From positions 803,001-867,000 of the forward strand of contig NZ_CP097562.1 of assembly GCF_000487995.2 (NCBI RefSeq): a stretch of DNA of 64,000 nucleotides, in the 5' to 3' direction. Positions 9,804 through 20,972 of this stretch are shown here, piece after piece. Below the pieces are notes generated by a model, which was given only the letters and a program-made list of their open reading frames with translations, did not search any database and was not told where the DNA came from. The translations under genes were made by a program, and so were the position numbers. Position 1 is the first letter of the stretch, and the number at the start of each line of letters is the position of its first letter. The DNA comes from Mucispirillum schaedleri ASF457 (GTDB lineage: Bacteria > Chrysiogenota > Deferribacteres > Deferribacterales > Mucispirillaceae).

Positions 9804-10346
9804 TTAATTAAAAAACATTGATACATTCATTTTTATTTCATCAAGTTTTATTTTTACACCATCAGTATTATCATAGCCACAGTTTGGTATAACAAAAGTA
9901 AAAGTTTTTAATCCATATTGCTCAAAAAAACCTTTTGCCCAGTTTACTGCCATATTTCCATGGCTTCTGTCTGCTGATTTTTGAGTTAATATAAAAAACA
10001 TTTTTTTGCCTTCTTCAAATTTAGTTTTACGCTCTGATGTTTTCAAACAGTAAAATCTGTCTGTTAAAATCTTTGCATGGCTTGAAATAAAACCCATAAT
10101 ATTTGGGGAAATAAGAATAATTTTATCAGCAGATAAAAGTTTAGAATAAAGCTCAGAAATATCATCTTTAATAACACAAAAACTGTTATTAATTTTACAA
10201 GAGCGACAGGAAGTGCATGGCTTTATATTAAGCTCTGCAAGATTTACTACTTGACAGCTATCTCCATACTTTTCCTTTAAACTTTCAGCTATAAATGTTG
10301 AATTGCCACTTTTTCTAGGGCTTGCATTAATTATTAATATGCTCAT
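9804..10346 (-). CDS. NADPH-dependent FMN reductase-like iron-sulfur flavoprotein
   Basis: Flavodoxin-fold redox protein. The N-terminal SPRKSGNST loop (about residues 9-17) is the FMN-phosphate binding site of the family. CTSCRSC followed by a Cys six residues later (residues about 47-60) resembles the compact cysteine motif of iron-sulfur flavoproteins, which may hold a 4Fe-4S cluster. A typical length of 180 residues. The ATG at 10346 has no strong ribosome-binding site. It is immediately upstream of fba, but a common role is not evident. Electron donor and acceptor are unknown. Confidence 0.75.
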   Translation of the reverse strand: MSILIINASPRKSGNSTFIAESLKEKYGDSCQVVNLAELNIKPCTSCRSCKINNSFCVIKDDISELYSKLLSADKIILISPNIMGFISSHAKILTDRFYCLKTSERKTKFEEGKKMFFILTQKSADRSHGNMAVNWAKGFFEQYGLKTFTFVIPNCGYDNTDGVKIKLDEIKMNVSMFFN

Positions 10347-10494
10347 AATAAGTTATAGTATTATATTGTTTAATATCTTTCAAGATATATTTTATCTTAA
10401 ATCAAAATATTTCACTACATTTATTAAATTGATGACTAGAAGCCTTTTTAAGATATATAAAAAAAATTACTTAGTTAAACTGTTTAGACAGAAG

Positions 10495-10704
10495 TTATTT
10501 TTTATATTTAGAGTTTATAGCATCATCTTGAACTTTTGACTGACTCATAATAATAGCATTTCTATTTTCATATTCTTCTATCATTTTAGAAAGCTGTTCA
10601 AGCTCATCACCTTCTGGCGTGCCAGGAACTGCATGAAACATTAGTGTATCAACTCTATTCAAGGCTGATAAAAACTCTTTTTCATTGTTTATTCTTTTAA
10701 TCAT
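10495..10704 (-). CDS. Short HigA-like antitoxin N-terminal fragment
   Basis: A 69-residue protein with a near-ideal ribosome-binding site (AAGGAGG, five bases before ATG). Residues 7-47 contain EKEFLSALNRVDTLM, PGTPEGDELEQLSKMIEEYE, closely matching the N-terminal dimerisation region of HigA/COG5499-type antitoxins. In those proteins a helix-turn-helix domain follows after a YP-I motif. Here the frame instead ends after a short polar tail (SQSKVQDDAINSKYKK), so the DNA-binding domain is absent. No toxin is adjacent. It is probably an antitoxin remnant or an autonomous short protein at the end of the hemE operon. Similarity is by eye. Confidence 0.6.
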   Translation of the reverse strand: MIKRINNEKEFLSALNRVDTLMFHAVPGTPEGDELEQLSKMIEEYENRNAIIMSQSKVQDDAINSKYKK

Positions 10705-10718
10705 ACATCCTCCTTATA

Positions 10719-11210
10719 TTATTTTATTACTAATACACCATCAACAGGTATATCATTTGAAACAGGTATAGGATATGAACCAAACCTGTCTGTATATATA
10801 AACCCACCGTCTTCCTGTGGATAATAAATATACTTTAACACTAAACTTTTACATTTATCATAATCTATTTGAAAGACTACATTTTTGTAAAAGTATGCTT
10901 TTAAATTGCTTAGTGAATGAATATCTGTGATTATATTCCCATTATTATACTCACATTCCATAGACATATTTAAGTTTGTCATAAATGTGCTGCTTACATT
11001 TTTAACTGTGGAAGTTATATAGCCATCTGTAGTGTTATAATATACACTTATATCCATATTTCTTATATTATTTTTATACAGGCTGTCTAGATTATCATAA
11101 CCAAATAATGTTCCAGAACAGCCTGTTACAACACATATAAGCAGTATAATAATATAATTATTTATTATCCTCTTTTTTCTCATCATTTTCAACAGTTTCT
11201 GGTTTAACAT
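10719..11210 (-). CDS. Putative lipoprotein of unknown function
   Basis: Not recognised. The N-terminus has positive charges (MMRKKR), a hydrophobic stretch and a lipobox VVTGC, giving a mature lipoprotein of about 135 residues with Tyr-rich strands and no known motif. The frame begins at 11210, but the ATG pair at 11186/11183 gives a more usual signal-peptide length. Its start lies within the end of the preceding coiled-coil gene (about 50-base overlap), suggesting translational coupling. Confidence 0.6.
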   Translation of the reverse strand: MLNQKLLKMMRKKRIINNYIIILLICVVTGCSGTLFGYDNLDSLYKNNIRNMDISVYYNTTDGYITSTVKNVSSTFMTNLNMSMECEYNNGNIITDIHSLSNLKAYFYKNVVFQIDYDKCKSLVLKYIYYPQEDGGFIYTDRFGSYPIPVSNDIPVDGVLVIK

Positions 11211-11541
11211 CTACAATATTTTCATTATCATCAGATTTCTTTTTACCAAATCCATATTTTAAATTGCCTTTAATAGCTTCAACTTCTGCTTCCATTTCTT
11301 CTATTTTTTCAGAAATCTGCATAATAGAGCTGTATTCTGGCTCAAAAAGAGATGCATCTATTTCTCCCTGCTCTATAAGTTTAAGCAGGCGTTTGCTTAT
11401 TTTATGCATCTTCTCATTATAAGTTTTATTAAAAGAATTGATTTCTAATTTTAAACGAGAAATTTTGTAAACTTTTGCTGTTTCTTCTGTAACATTGTTA
11501 AGTGTTTTTGCAAACCAGTCTTTTCCTTCAGATTTATCCAT
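11158..11541 (-). CDS. Charged coiled-coil protein, unknown function
   Basis: A soluble 127-residue protein. Residues about 25-95 are predicted helical with heptad-like spacing (KISRLKLEINSFNKTYNEKM, ISEKIEEMEAEVEAI), followed by a highly charged disordered tail rich in Glu, Asp and Lys. No catalytic motif is visible. It lies two bases downstream of the zinc-ribbon membrane protein gene and overlaps the lipoprotein gene, in the hemE-led run. I cannot assign a role. Confidence 0.65.
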   Translation of the reverse strand: MDKSEGKDWFAKTLNNVTEETAKVYKISRLKLEINSFNKTYNEKMHKISKRLLKLIEQGEIDASLFEPEYSSIMQISEKIEEMEAEVEAIKGNLKYGFGKKKSDDNENIVDVKPETVENDEKKEDNK

Positions 11542-11543
11542 AA

Positions 11544-12014
11544 TCAGCCTCCTGTTATTTGACCTACTAAATTGGTTATTCTGCTATTCATCATATATAA
11601 TAATACAATTAATGTAAAATTAATTGCAATAGAAATTATTAGAAGAAACACAAGCATATTAATAACTGACAACTTTTTTTTCTTTTTTTTATATAAAATT
11701 ATACCGCTTCTGTTATCCTGTTCATCTATTTTTTTAAAATAATATTCAAAAGATGAATCATAAACATGTATCCATGGTCCATCAACACTTGCAATATAAT
11801 CACCTGCTAAAATAGAGCCTGTTTTTATACCTAAAACAATATCATCATAAGACAGGCTTGTTTTAATAAACCCACCAGAAAGGCGGACTTTAAACTGAGT
11901 ACTTTTTTCTGCAATATTATATTCTGCATTACAGCAGGAACATATTGCAATACCTTTTTTAATGTTTACTATCTGGTTAAAACATTCTACACAAAGTATT
12001 CTCAATTTTTCCAC
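11544..12014 (-). CDS. Zinc-ribbon membrane protein, unknown function
   Basis: N-terminal zinc ribbon formed by CVEC and CSCC pairs (residues about 8-28). Residues 40-92 resemble a GYF-2-like segment (DDIVLGIKTGSILAGDYIASVDGPWIHV), a fold often found near zinc ribbons in regulatory membrane proteins. One strong membrane helix follows at about residues 117-141. The gene overlaps the ubiX end by 13 bases. The cytoplasmic N-terminus would sit at the membrane. Function unknown. Confidence 0.65.
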   Translation of the reverse strand: MEKLRILCVECFNQIVNIKKGIAICSCCNAEYNIAEKSTQFKVRLSGGFIKTSLSYDDIVLGIKTGSILAGDYIASVDGPWIHVYDSSFEYYFKKIDEQDNRSGIILYKKKKKKLSVINMLVFLLIISIAINFTLIVLLYMMNSRITNLVGQITGG

Positions 12015-12580
12015 CGTGTATAACAGCTGTTATCTATACCTATAACATCAAGAACTTTTCCAGTTACAAAATTAACTAAATCATCAATAGTTTCTGGTTT
12101 ATTATAAAAGCCTGGAGCTGCAGGAATTATTACTGCACCAGCTTGAGAAAGCCTTGTAAGATTTTCTAAATGTATAGTAGATAAAGGCATTTCTCTAAAA
12201 AGCACAACTAACTGCCGTCTTTCTTTTAATGCAACATCAGCACATCTTTCTATTAATGATGAACTAATTCCATTTGCACATCTGCCAACAAACCCCATAG
12301 AAGCTGGAGCAATAATATAATGCTCTACTTTAAATGAACCGCTTGAAACGGATGCACTCAAATCATTATTATTATGTATTATAATATTTTCTATACCATT
12401 TGATTTATACATATCTTCAATGCTTTTATATGCAGCACCAGTTTCTGCCTGAGCATTTGCAAGTGCTTCATTAGCTGCTGCTGTATGAACTTCAAAGCCT
12501 GCCTTTTGCAGTGCTTTAATTATACCAAAGCTGTAAAGAATACCACTTGCCCCAGTTAATGCAACAAATGAGCGTTTCAT
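12002..12580 (-). CDS. ubiX: UbiX flavin prenyltransferase
   Basis: Joins a dimethylallyl group to FMN to make prenylated FMN, the cofactor of UbiD-type decarboxylases. The 192 residues show the N-terminal ALTGASGILYSFG nucleotide-binding turn, the APASMGFVGRCANGISSSLIERCADV block, and KERRQLVVLFREMPLS, all diagnostic of UbiX. Gene order ubiA-like then ubiX, with a stop-start join at 12580, ties it to quinone synthesis. In futalosine-pathway bacteria the partner decarboxylase is MqnL; no ubiD-like gene is in the window. Confidence 0.92.
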   Translation of the reverse strand: MKRSFVALTGASGILYSFGIIKALQKAGFEVHTAAANEALANAQAETGAAYKSIEDMYKSNGIENIIIHNNNDLSASVSSGSFKVEHYIIAPASMGFVGRCANGISSSLIERCADVALKERRQLVVLFREMPLSTIHLENLTRLSQAGAVIIPAAPGFYNKPETIDDLVNFVTGKVLDVIGIDNSCYTRWKN

Positions 12581-13434
12581 TATTTACCTACCCATATATC
12601 TATAATTGTAAAAATCATTATTGTAATACTAATATAAGCATTCATATTAAAAAATGCCAGATTAAGTTTGGATAAATCATCTTTTGACACCAAGCTGTGC
12701 TCATAAGCCATTAATGCACCAGATAATAATACCCCTGCTAAATAAATATATCCTAAATTAGTAAATGCCATTAATGATATAAATAAACATATAGCTGCAA
12801 AGTGCAGCACTCTTGCAATTATTAAAGAACCACCTGTTCCAAAAACTGCAGGGATAGAGTGCAGCCCTTCTTTTCTGTCATATTCTATATCCTGCACTGC
12901 ATATAATATATCAAAACCAGCTACCCATAATATTACTGCACTTCCTAATATAAAAGGTGCAGTATCAACCCTTCCGGTTACAGCAATCCATGCACAAATT
13001 GGTGCAAGTCCTAATGCTATGCCTAAAATTATATGGCAGAAGTTTGTAAACCTTTTTGCATAAGCATATAATATAAATATCAATACAGGAACAGGGGAAA
13101 GTATTGCTGTTAACCTGTTAAGCATAAATGCTGCTGCAAAATATACAGCAAGGCTTAATAAAATATAAAATAATGCTGCTTTTTTAGAAATATTGCCAGC
13201 AGGTATTTCCCTTGAAGCAGTGCGGGGGTTTCGTGCATCTATCTCAGCATCTGCATATCTGTTTATACCCATAGCGGCACTTCTTGCACCAACCATTGCA
13301 ACAACTACCCATAATATTATATTCCATGAAGGCAGTCCATTAGCTGCTAATATCATACCAACAAAGGCAAAGGGAAGTGCAAAAAGAGAATGTTCTAATT
13401 TTATCATTTTTATAAAAGCAAAAAAACTGTTCAT
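12580..13434 (-). CDS. UbiA-family polyprenyltransferase (4-hydroxybenzoate or MqnP type)
   Basis: Integral membrane enzyme that attaches a polyprenyl tail to an aromatic acid in quinone synthesis. Both Asp-rich prenyl-diphosphate motifs are present: NRYADAEIDARNPRTASREIP (about residues 60-80) and DILYAVQDIEYDRKEG. About eight to nine membrane helices are visible. The ATG at 13434 is preferred over the TTG at 13446 because GGAG lies six bases upstream. Clustering with ubiX fits either ubiquinone synthesis or menaquinone by the futalosine route (MqnP). The latter is more likely for an anaerobe, but sequence alone does not decide. Confidence 0.88.
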   Translation of the reverse strand: MNSFFAFIKMIKLEHSLFALPFAFVGMILAANGLPSWNIILWVVVAMVGARSAAMGINRYADAEIDARNPRTASREIPAGNISKKAALFYILLSLAVYFAAAFMLNRLTAILSPVPVLIFILYAYAKRFTNFCHIILGIALGLAPICAWIAVTGRVDTAPFILGSAVILWVAGFDILYAVQDIEYDRKEGLHSIPAVFGTGGSLIIARVLHFAAICLFISLMAFTNLGYIYLAGVLLSGALMAYEHSLVSKDDLSKLNLAFFNMNAYISITIMIFTIIDIWVGK

Positions 13435-13448
13435 TAAATACTCCAAAA

Positions 13449-14414
13449 TTAAATATTTATAACATCACTTAAAGCTTCAATAAAATCAGGGCTGTCATTT
13501 AAACTTTCTATCCGAACTATATTTTTGCCAGCATTTTTTAATATTGGCATAAGCTGTTCATCAAGCTCTATTAATGTTTCTATATGGTCAGAAATAAAAG
13601 ATATAGGAACAATAATTATATTATCAATATTTTTATCTTTATAGCTTTCAAGTATATCTATCATAGCAGGCTGCATCCATTTCACAGGACCTACTTTACT
13701 TTGATAAGCAGTTTCAAATGATTTTATACCTGTCATTTTATTAATTATATATATGTGGTTTTTTATATGTTCAGGGTAAGGGTCGCCCTTTTCTATATAA
13801 CTCATTGGCACAGAATGGGCAGAATAAAGCACATGGCAGTCTTTTATATCTTTATTCAGCTTTTCTGCAGCCTTTAATATTCTTTTAGATAATGCCTTGC
13901 AGTATTTTTCATTTTCATACCAGTATGGAATAACTACACTTTTATATTTATTACTGCCAGAAATATTATACATTTTTGCAAGTCTGTTAAAGCATGCTTC
14001 TACAGTAGTTAAAGAATACTGTGGATAAACTGTTGTAAATATTACTCTGTTACACTCTGTATTTTTAAGCACTTCAAGAGCCTCATCAAAAAATGGATGA
14101 TAGTAGCAGTTTGCTTCTATAACCATTAACTGCCTGCCTGTTAAATCTATATAATATTTTTCAAGTGCTTTAAAGATTCTTCTGTGAATTATATTCTGCG
14201 GCGATGCACCATTATATCCCATTTTTAAATATTCTGGTGATAGCTTTTTAGAGCGTTTTGCAGCTATTTTTTTTGCAATAAATTTTTGCAGAATATTTCC
14301 CACATGAAAGTTTATTATATCTCTGTCTGAAAAAAGGTTAAATAAAAAGGGCTCTATTGCTTCAATACTGTCTGGACCGCCCATACCCATTATAAACAAT
14401 ACATCTTTTTTCAT
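13449..14414 (-). CDS. hemH: Ferrochelatase
   Basis: Inserts ferrous iron into protoporphyrin IX (or coproporphyrin III in the alternative route). The 321 residues begin with the typical MGGPDSIEAIEPFLFNLFSD block. The catalytic His is His200 in LYSAHSVPMSYIEKGDPY, and SDHIETLIELDEQ holds the acidic metal-site residue. It is one base downstream of hemE and 14 bases upstream of the ubiA-like gene, so heme and quinone synthesis are co-transcribed, consistent with respiratory use. Confidence 0.94.
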   Translation of the reverse strand: MKKDVLFIMGMGGPDSIEAIEPFLFNLFSDRDIINFHVGNILQKFIAKKIAAKRSKKLSPEYLKMGYNGASPQNIIHRRIFKALEKYYIDLTGRQLMVIEANCYYHPFFDEALEVLKNTECNRVIFTTVYPQYSLTTVEACFNRLAKMYNISGSNKYKSVVIPYWYENEKYCKALSKRILKAAEKLNKDIKDCHVLYSAHSVPMSYIEKGDPYPEHIKNHIYIINKMTGIKSFETAYQSKVGPVKWMQPAMIDILESYKDKNIDNIIIVPISFISDHIETLIELDEQLMPILKNAGKNIVRIESLNDSPDFIEALSDVINI

Positions 14415-14415
14415 A

Positions 14416-15423
14416 TTAAGCTAAACCTTTAACAACATCTATTAAATATTTCACATTTTCCACAGGTGTTGCAGGCATAATTCCATGACCTAAATTAAAA
14501 ATATGACCAGGACATAATTTTCCTTCATTTATTGCAGTTTCTGCATATTTTTTAATAGATGCTTTGTTAGAAAATAGTATTGCTGGGTCTAAATTACCTT
14601 GCAGGCTAAATTTACTGCCAAGCATGACATTTGCTTCTTTTAAGCTGATTTTCCAGTCAATCCCTATACCTGCACAGTTTAGTTCTTTAATAGTATCAAA
14701 ATAGGCTGAACCGTCTTTTGCAAAATATATAAATGGAGCAGAAATGCTTTCGCTTATTTCTTTTACATAAGGAAATACCATTTCTTTATATTCTGCAGGC
14801 GGCAGAATACCTGCCCATGTATCAAACATTTGGATAGCAGCACAGCCATGTTTCACCTGATTTTGTAAATATTTTATGGTATCTTCAGTTAATTTTTTCA
14901 TAAGAGAATGAAAAACATCTGGTGTGTTTAACATCATTTTACGGATTTCTAAAAATGATTTAGAGCCAGCTCCTTCTGTCATATAGCATGCAAGAGTAAA
15001 AGGTGCACCAGAAAAGCCAATTAATGGAACATTTAACTTTTTAACAAGTAAATCTATTGTTTTATATACAAATGGTGCATCGCTTTCTGGGTTAAAATGG
15101 TTAAGTCTGTTAACATCTTCCATAGTTCTTACAGGGTTAGATATAACAGGGGCAGGATTAAAGCTTAAATTTACCCCTATTGGCTCAATAGGTATTAAAA
15201 TATCTGAAAACAAAATTGCAGCATCTGCACCTAATATATCAACAGGCTGTAATGTAACAGCACATGCAAGCTCTGGTGTTTTACATAATTCTAAAAATGA
15301 AACTTTTTTACGCACTTCCATATATTCTGGCATATATCTGCCAGCCTGCCTCATAAGCCATACTGGCGGACGCTCTGTTTTTTCTTTATTTAATGCTTTT
15401 AATAGCAAGTCGTTGAAAGCCAT
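14416..15423 (-). CDS. hemE: Uroporphyrinogen decarboxylase
   Basis: Removes four carboxyl groups from uroporphyrinogen III to give coproporphyrinogen III. The 335 residues start with the highly conserved PPVWLMRQAGRYMPEY motif (about residues 19-34), with the substrate-binding Arg pair and later IQMFDTWAG and FNLGHGIMP blocks. The length is normal. It is the first gene of a minus-strand operon hemE-hemH-ubiA-ubiX and faces a 320-base gap shared with serA. Confidence 0.95.
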   Translation of the reverse strand: MAFNDLLLKALNKEKTERPPVWLMRQAGRYMPEYMEVRKKVSFLELCKTPELACAVTLQPVDILGADAAILFSDILIPIEPIGVNLSFNPAPVISNPVRTMEDVNRLNHFNPESDAPFVYKTIDLLVKKLNVPLIGFSGAPFTLACYMTEGAGSKSFLEIRKMMLNTPDVFHSLMKKLTEDTIKYLQNQVKHGCAAIQMFDTWAGILPPAEYKEMVFPYVKEISESISAPFIYFAKDGSAYFDTIKELNCAGIGIDWKISLKEANVMLGSKFSLQGNLDPAILFSNKASIKKYAETAINEGKLCPGHIFNLGHGIMPATPVENVKYLIDVVKGLA

Positions 15424-15748
15424 ATTTGTATCCTCATATTTAGTTTATAAATGTTTTGACAAGTATATATACAGTAGTATAAAATATCAAGGAAAATATA
15501 TTATACAGCAGGGATAATTATGAAATCAAAGTATACTTTTCTATCTTTGGCAGCAGAAATTTTAGCTGAAAGTGAAATGCCTGTGATAAAAAAGATATTG
15601 TGATAAAGTCCTTACTGATGATGAAATAAATATCTTTTAAAACTAAAAACAAAAAATGATGAAATTTAATAGTTACTCTTGATTAGTTAAGAGAATTTTG
15701 ATATTGTTATCCTGCTTTTAATTATTAAAGCTATTTTTGAGGTGGATT
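15424..15748. other. Gap between divergent hemE and serA, with a gene remnant
   Basis: Should contain both divergent promoters; no single pair stands out in the AT-rich sequence. On the plus strand a 27-codon frame (15520-15603) after a GGGATAATT leader encodes the start of what looks like a helix-turn-helix protein and then stops, described separately. No repeats of the dispersed family are present here. Confidence 0.5.
15520..15603 (+). pseudogene. Possible HARE-HTH-type gene remnant
   Basis: ATG at 15520 opens 27 codons including YTFLSLAAEILAESEMPV and KKIL, then TGA. This resembles the first helices of HARE-HTH domains (FLDLAEEVLKEAKKPLT-like), found at the N-terminus of restriction-associated and RNA-polymerase delta-like proteins. 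Sequence after the stop does not continue convincingly in any frame, so if real it is a broken fragment. Evidence is short and by eye. Confidence 0.25.
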
Positions 15749-17380
15749 GTGAAAAAATTTGATATTCTTATTACTGACCATATTGCAGAGGAAGGTATTG
15801 AGATTTTAGAAAAAGCAGAAAGCGTTAATTATGAAATCCGTGCAGGTATTTCTAATGCTGATTTAAAACATATTCTTGGCAATTATGATGCTGTTATTAC
15901 TAGAAGCGGCACTACAGTAGATGCTGATTTACTTGAAAATACAGGCAAACTTAAAATTATAGGCAGAGCAGGTGTTGGTCTTGATAATGTTGATATTGAG
16001 ACAGCCAGCAAAAAAGGTCTTATTGTTATGAATGCTCCAACAGGTAACACTTATGCTGCTGTTGAGCTTACTATGGGGATGATATTAGCTGCATGCCGTA
16101 AAATTCCTGCTGCTAACAGCTCTGTTAAAGCTGGGGAATGGAACAGAAAGAAATTTATGGGTATTCAGCTTTTAGATAAAACTCTCGGTATTGTTGGTAT
16201 TGGTAGAATTGGCGGTAATGTTGTTACAAGATGTAAAGCATTTGGTATGAAAGTGCTTGCTTATGACCCTTATGTTAAACAGTCCTGTGCAGAAAACCTT
16301 GGTGTTACTTTATGCAACTCTCTTGATGAAGTATTATCTCAGGCTGATGTTATTACTCTGCATACACCATTAACTGAAGAAACAAAAGGTATGATAGCAA
16401 AACCTCAGTTTGATATGATGAAAGATGGAGCTGTATTTGTTAACTGTGCAAGAGGCGGTTTAGTAGATGAAGATGCTCTTTATGAGGCTGTAAAAAGCGG
16501 TAAATTATTTTCTGCTGCAACAGATGTTTTTTCATATGAACCTCCAAAAGGTATGAAATTATTAGAACTTGATAATATATTTGTAACGCCTCATATTGGT
16601 GCAAATACTCATGAAGGTCAAAAAGGTGTTGCTGTTATTATATGCGAGCAGATAGTTAATGCTCTTGAAGGCAGGTCTTATGCTAATGCTGTAAATATTC
16701 CTTATATGAAATCACTTCTGCCTGAAGAATTACAGCGTTATTTTGAGCTTGCAAGAAGTATGGGACGACTTGCTTCTCAATTTATTACAGGCAGACCAGA
16801 AGAAATCAGATTTACTATGGTTGGTAAAAGATTTGAAGAAGATTTTGGCGAGAGAACATTTGATTCGCCATTTAACTATCAGCCATTTACTATTGCAGCA
16901 TTAAAAGGCTTTTTAGAAGTTGTGCTTGAAGATTCTGTTTCTTTTATTAACTCACCATATTTAGCAAAAGATAGAAATATTAATATAATGGAAGCTAAAA
17001 ATGACCATTATGATAAATATAACGATTTGCTTGTATTAACAGTAAAAACAAATGATGGCAAAGAAACTACAATTGGCGGAACACTTTTTGCAGAAAATAT
17101 TGGCAAAATATTATTTATTGACAACTATACACTTGATTTAGAAGCAAGCGGCAATTATATCTATTTTAGAAATAATGACCGTCCGGGCATTGTTGGTAAA
17201 GTTGCAACACTGCTTGGTGAAAATAATATCAACATTGCTAACTTTGGACTTGCACGAGTAGGCAGTAAAGGAAGTGAAGCTATTTCTTTTGTTCTTGTAG
17301 ATGATAAAGTATCTTCTGAAGTTGTAAAAAAAATTAGCAATTTAGAAGATATTATAGAAGCAAAATATATTAGAATATAG
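15749..17380 (+). CDS. serA: D-3-phosphoglycerate dehydrogenase
   Basis: First enzyme of serine synthesis, oxidising 3-phosphoglycerate with NAD+. Domains in order: substrate-binding/NAD domain with AGVGLDNVDIETAS, NAPTGNTYAAVELTMG and the Rossmann GIVGIGRIGGNV; an intervening allosteric substrate-binding domain (about residues 320-455); and a C-terminal ACT domain (DRPGIVGKVATLLGENNINIA) for serine feedback. I start at GTG 15749 because GAGGTGG lies directly upstream; a TTG at 15737 is inside that ribosome-binding site. This gives 543 residues, normal for the long SerA type. Transcribed alone. Confidence 0.94.
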   Translation: MKKFDILITDHIAEEGIEILEKAESVNYEIRAGISNADLKHILGNYDAVITRSGTTVDADLLENTGKLKIIGRAGVGLDNVDIETASKKGLIVMNAPTGNTYAAVELTMGMILAACRKIPAANSSVKAGEWNRKKFMGIQLLDKTLGIVGIGRIGGNVVTRCKAFGMKVLAYDPYVKQSCAENLGVTLCNSLDEVLSQADVITLHTPLTEETKGMIAKPQFDMMKDGAVFVNCARGGLVDEDALYEAVKSGKLFSAATDVFSYEPPKGMKLLELDNIFVTPHIGANTHEGQKGVAVIICEQIVNALEGRSYANAVNIPYMKSLLPEELQRYFELARSMGRLASQFITGRPEEIRFTMVGKRFEEDFGERTFDSPFNYQPFTIAALKGFLEVVLEDSVSFINSPYLAKDRNINIMEAKNDHYDKYNDLLVLTVKTNDGKETTIGGTLFAENIGKILFIDNYTLDLEASGNYIYFRNNDRPGIVGKVATLLGENNINIANFGLARVGSKGSEAISFVLVDDKVSSEVVKKISNLEDIIEAKYIRI

Positions 17381-17420
17381 TAAAAATCAAAAATATATTA
17401 TACATTACTGCAATATATGT

Positions 17421-17520
17421 AATCTAGATTTTTCGCCTTTAAAATCAGGCTCAAAATGACTTATATTGTGAAAACTGCACTGTCATACTGAGCTTGATTT
17501 TTAAGCGAAGTATCTAAAAC
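17421..17520. repeat. Facing pair of dispersed palindromic repeats
   Basis: One copy in the complement orientation (17421-17460, TTTTTCGCCTTTAAAATCAG core) and one in the direct orientation (17481-17520, GTCATACTGAGCTTG...GCGAAGTATCTAA) lie 20 bases apart between the 3' ends of serA and ligA. The two could pair as a long stem and may act as the transcription end for both convergent genes. Confidence 0.75.
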
Positions 17521-17555
17521 AGATACTTTATGATGCAGTTATAATTAAGATATTT

Positions 17556-20727
<3,172 letters not shown>

Positions 20728-20751
20728 ATATCATTATCCTTATTTATTTAG

Positions 20752-20879
20752 TTTAGTGGCTTAATATAGCATAATTTATGTTTTATTAAAAGAACATATT
20801 TATAATACAGCACTTTATTTAAAATATCTGCACAAATATAAAATGGACTTATACAAGATTCTTGAACTAAGCCACTAAA
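20752..20879. repeat. Possible miniature inverted-repeat element
   Basis: Perfect 12-base inverted ends (20752-20763 and 20868-20879, reading TTTAGTGGCTTA) bound a 128-base AT-rich stretch with no gene. It lies between the U32 gene and the lipoprotein gene on the same strand. It could be a miniature mobile element or simply a long-range hairpin. I saw no second copy in the window. Confidence 0.4.
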
Positions 20880-20932
20880 TAAATTTCTTTTTCCTGTAAC
20901 ACTGTAAGTCCATACAGTTTTCACACTATAAG

Positions 20933-20972
20933 TCATTTTGAGCCTGATTTAAAAGGCAAAAAATCTAAATTA
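20933..20972. repeat. Dispersed palindromic repeat copy inside a coding end
   Basis: TCATTTTGAGCCTGATTT...AAGGC..AAAAATCTAAA matches the intergenic copies elsewhere in the window. Here it is read on the minus strand as the last codons and stop codon of the adjacent lipoprotein gene. Confidence 0.8.

Noticed and set aside
20748-20936. 62-codon open frame between the U32 and lipoprotein genes
   Set aside because: Composition and lack of a ribosome-binding site suggest chance; it covers the putative miniature element and the repeat copy.
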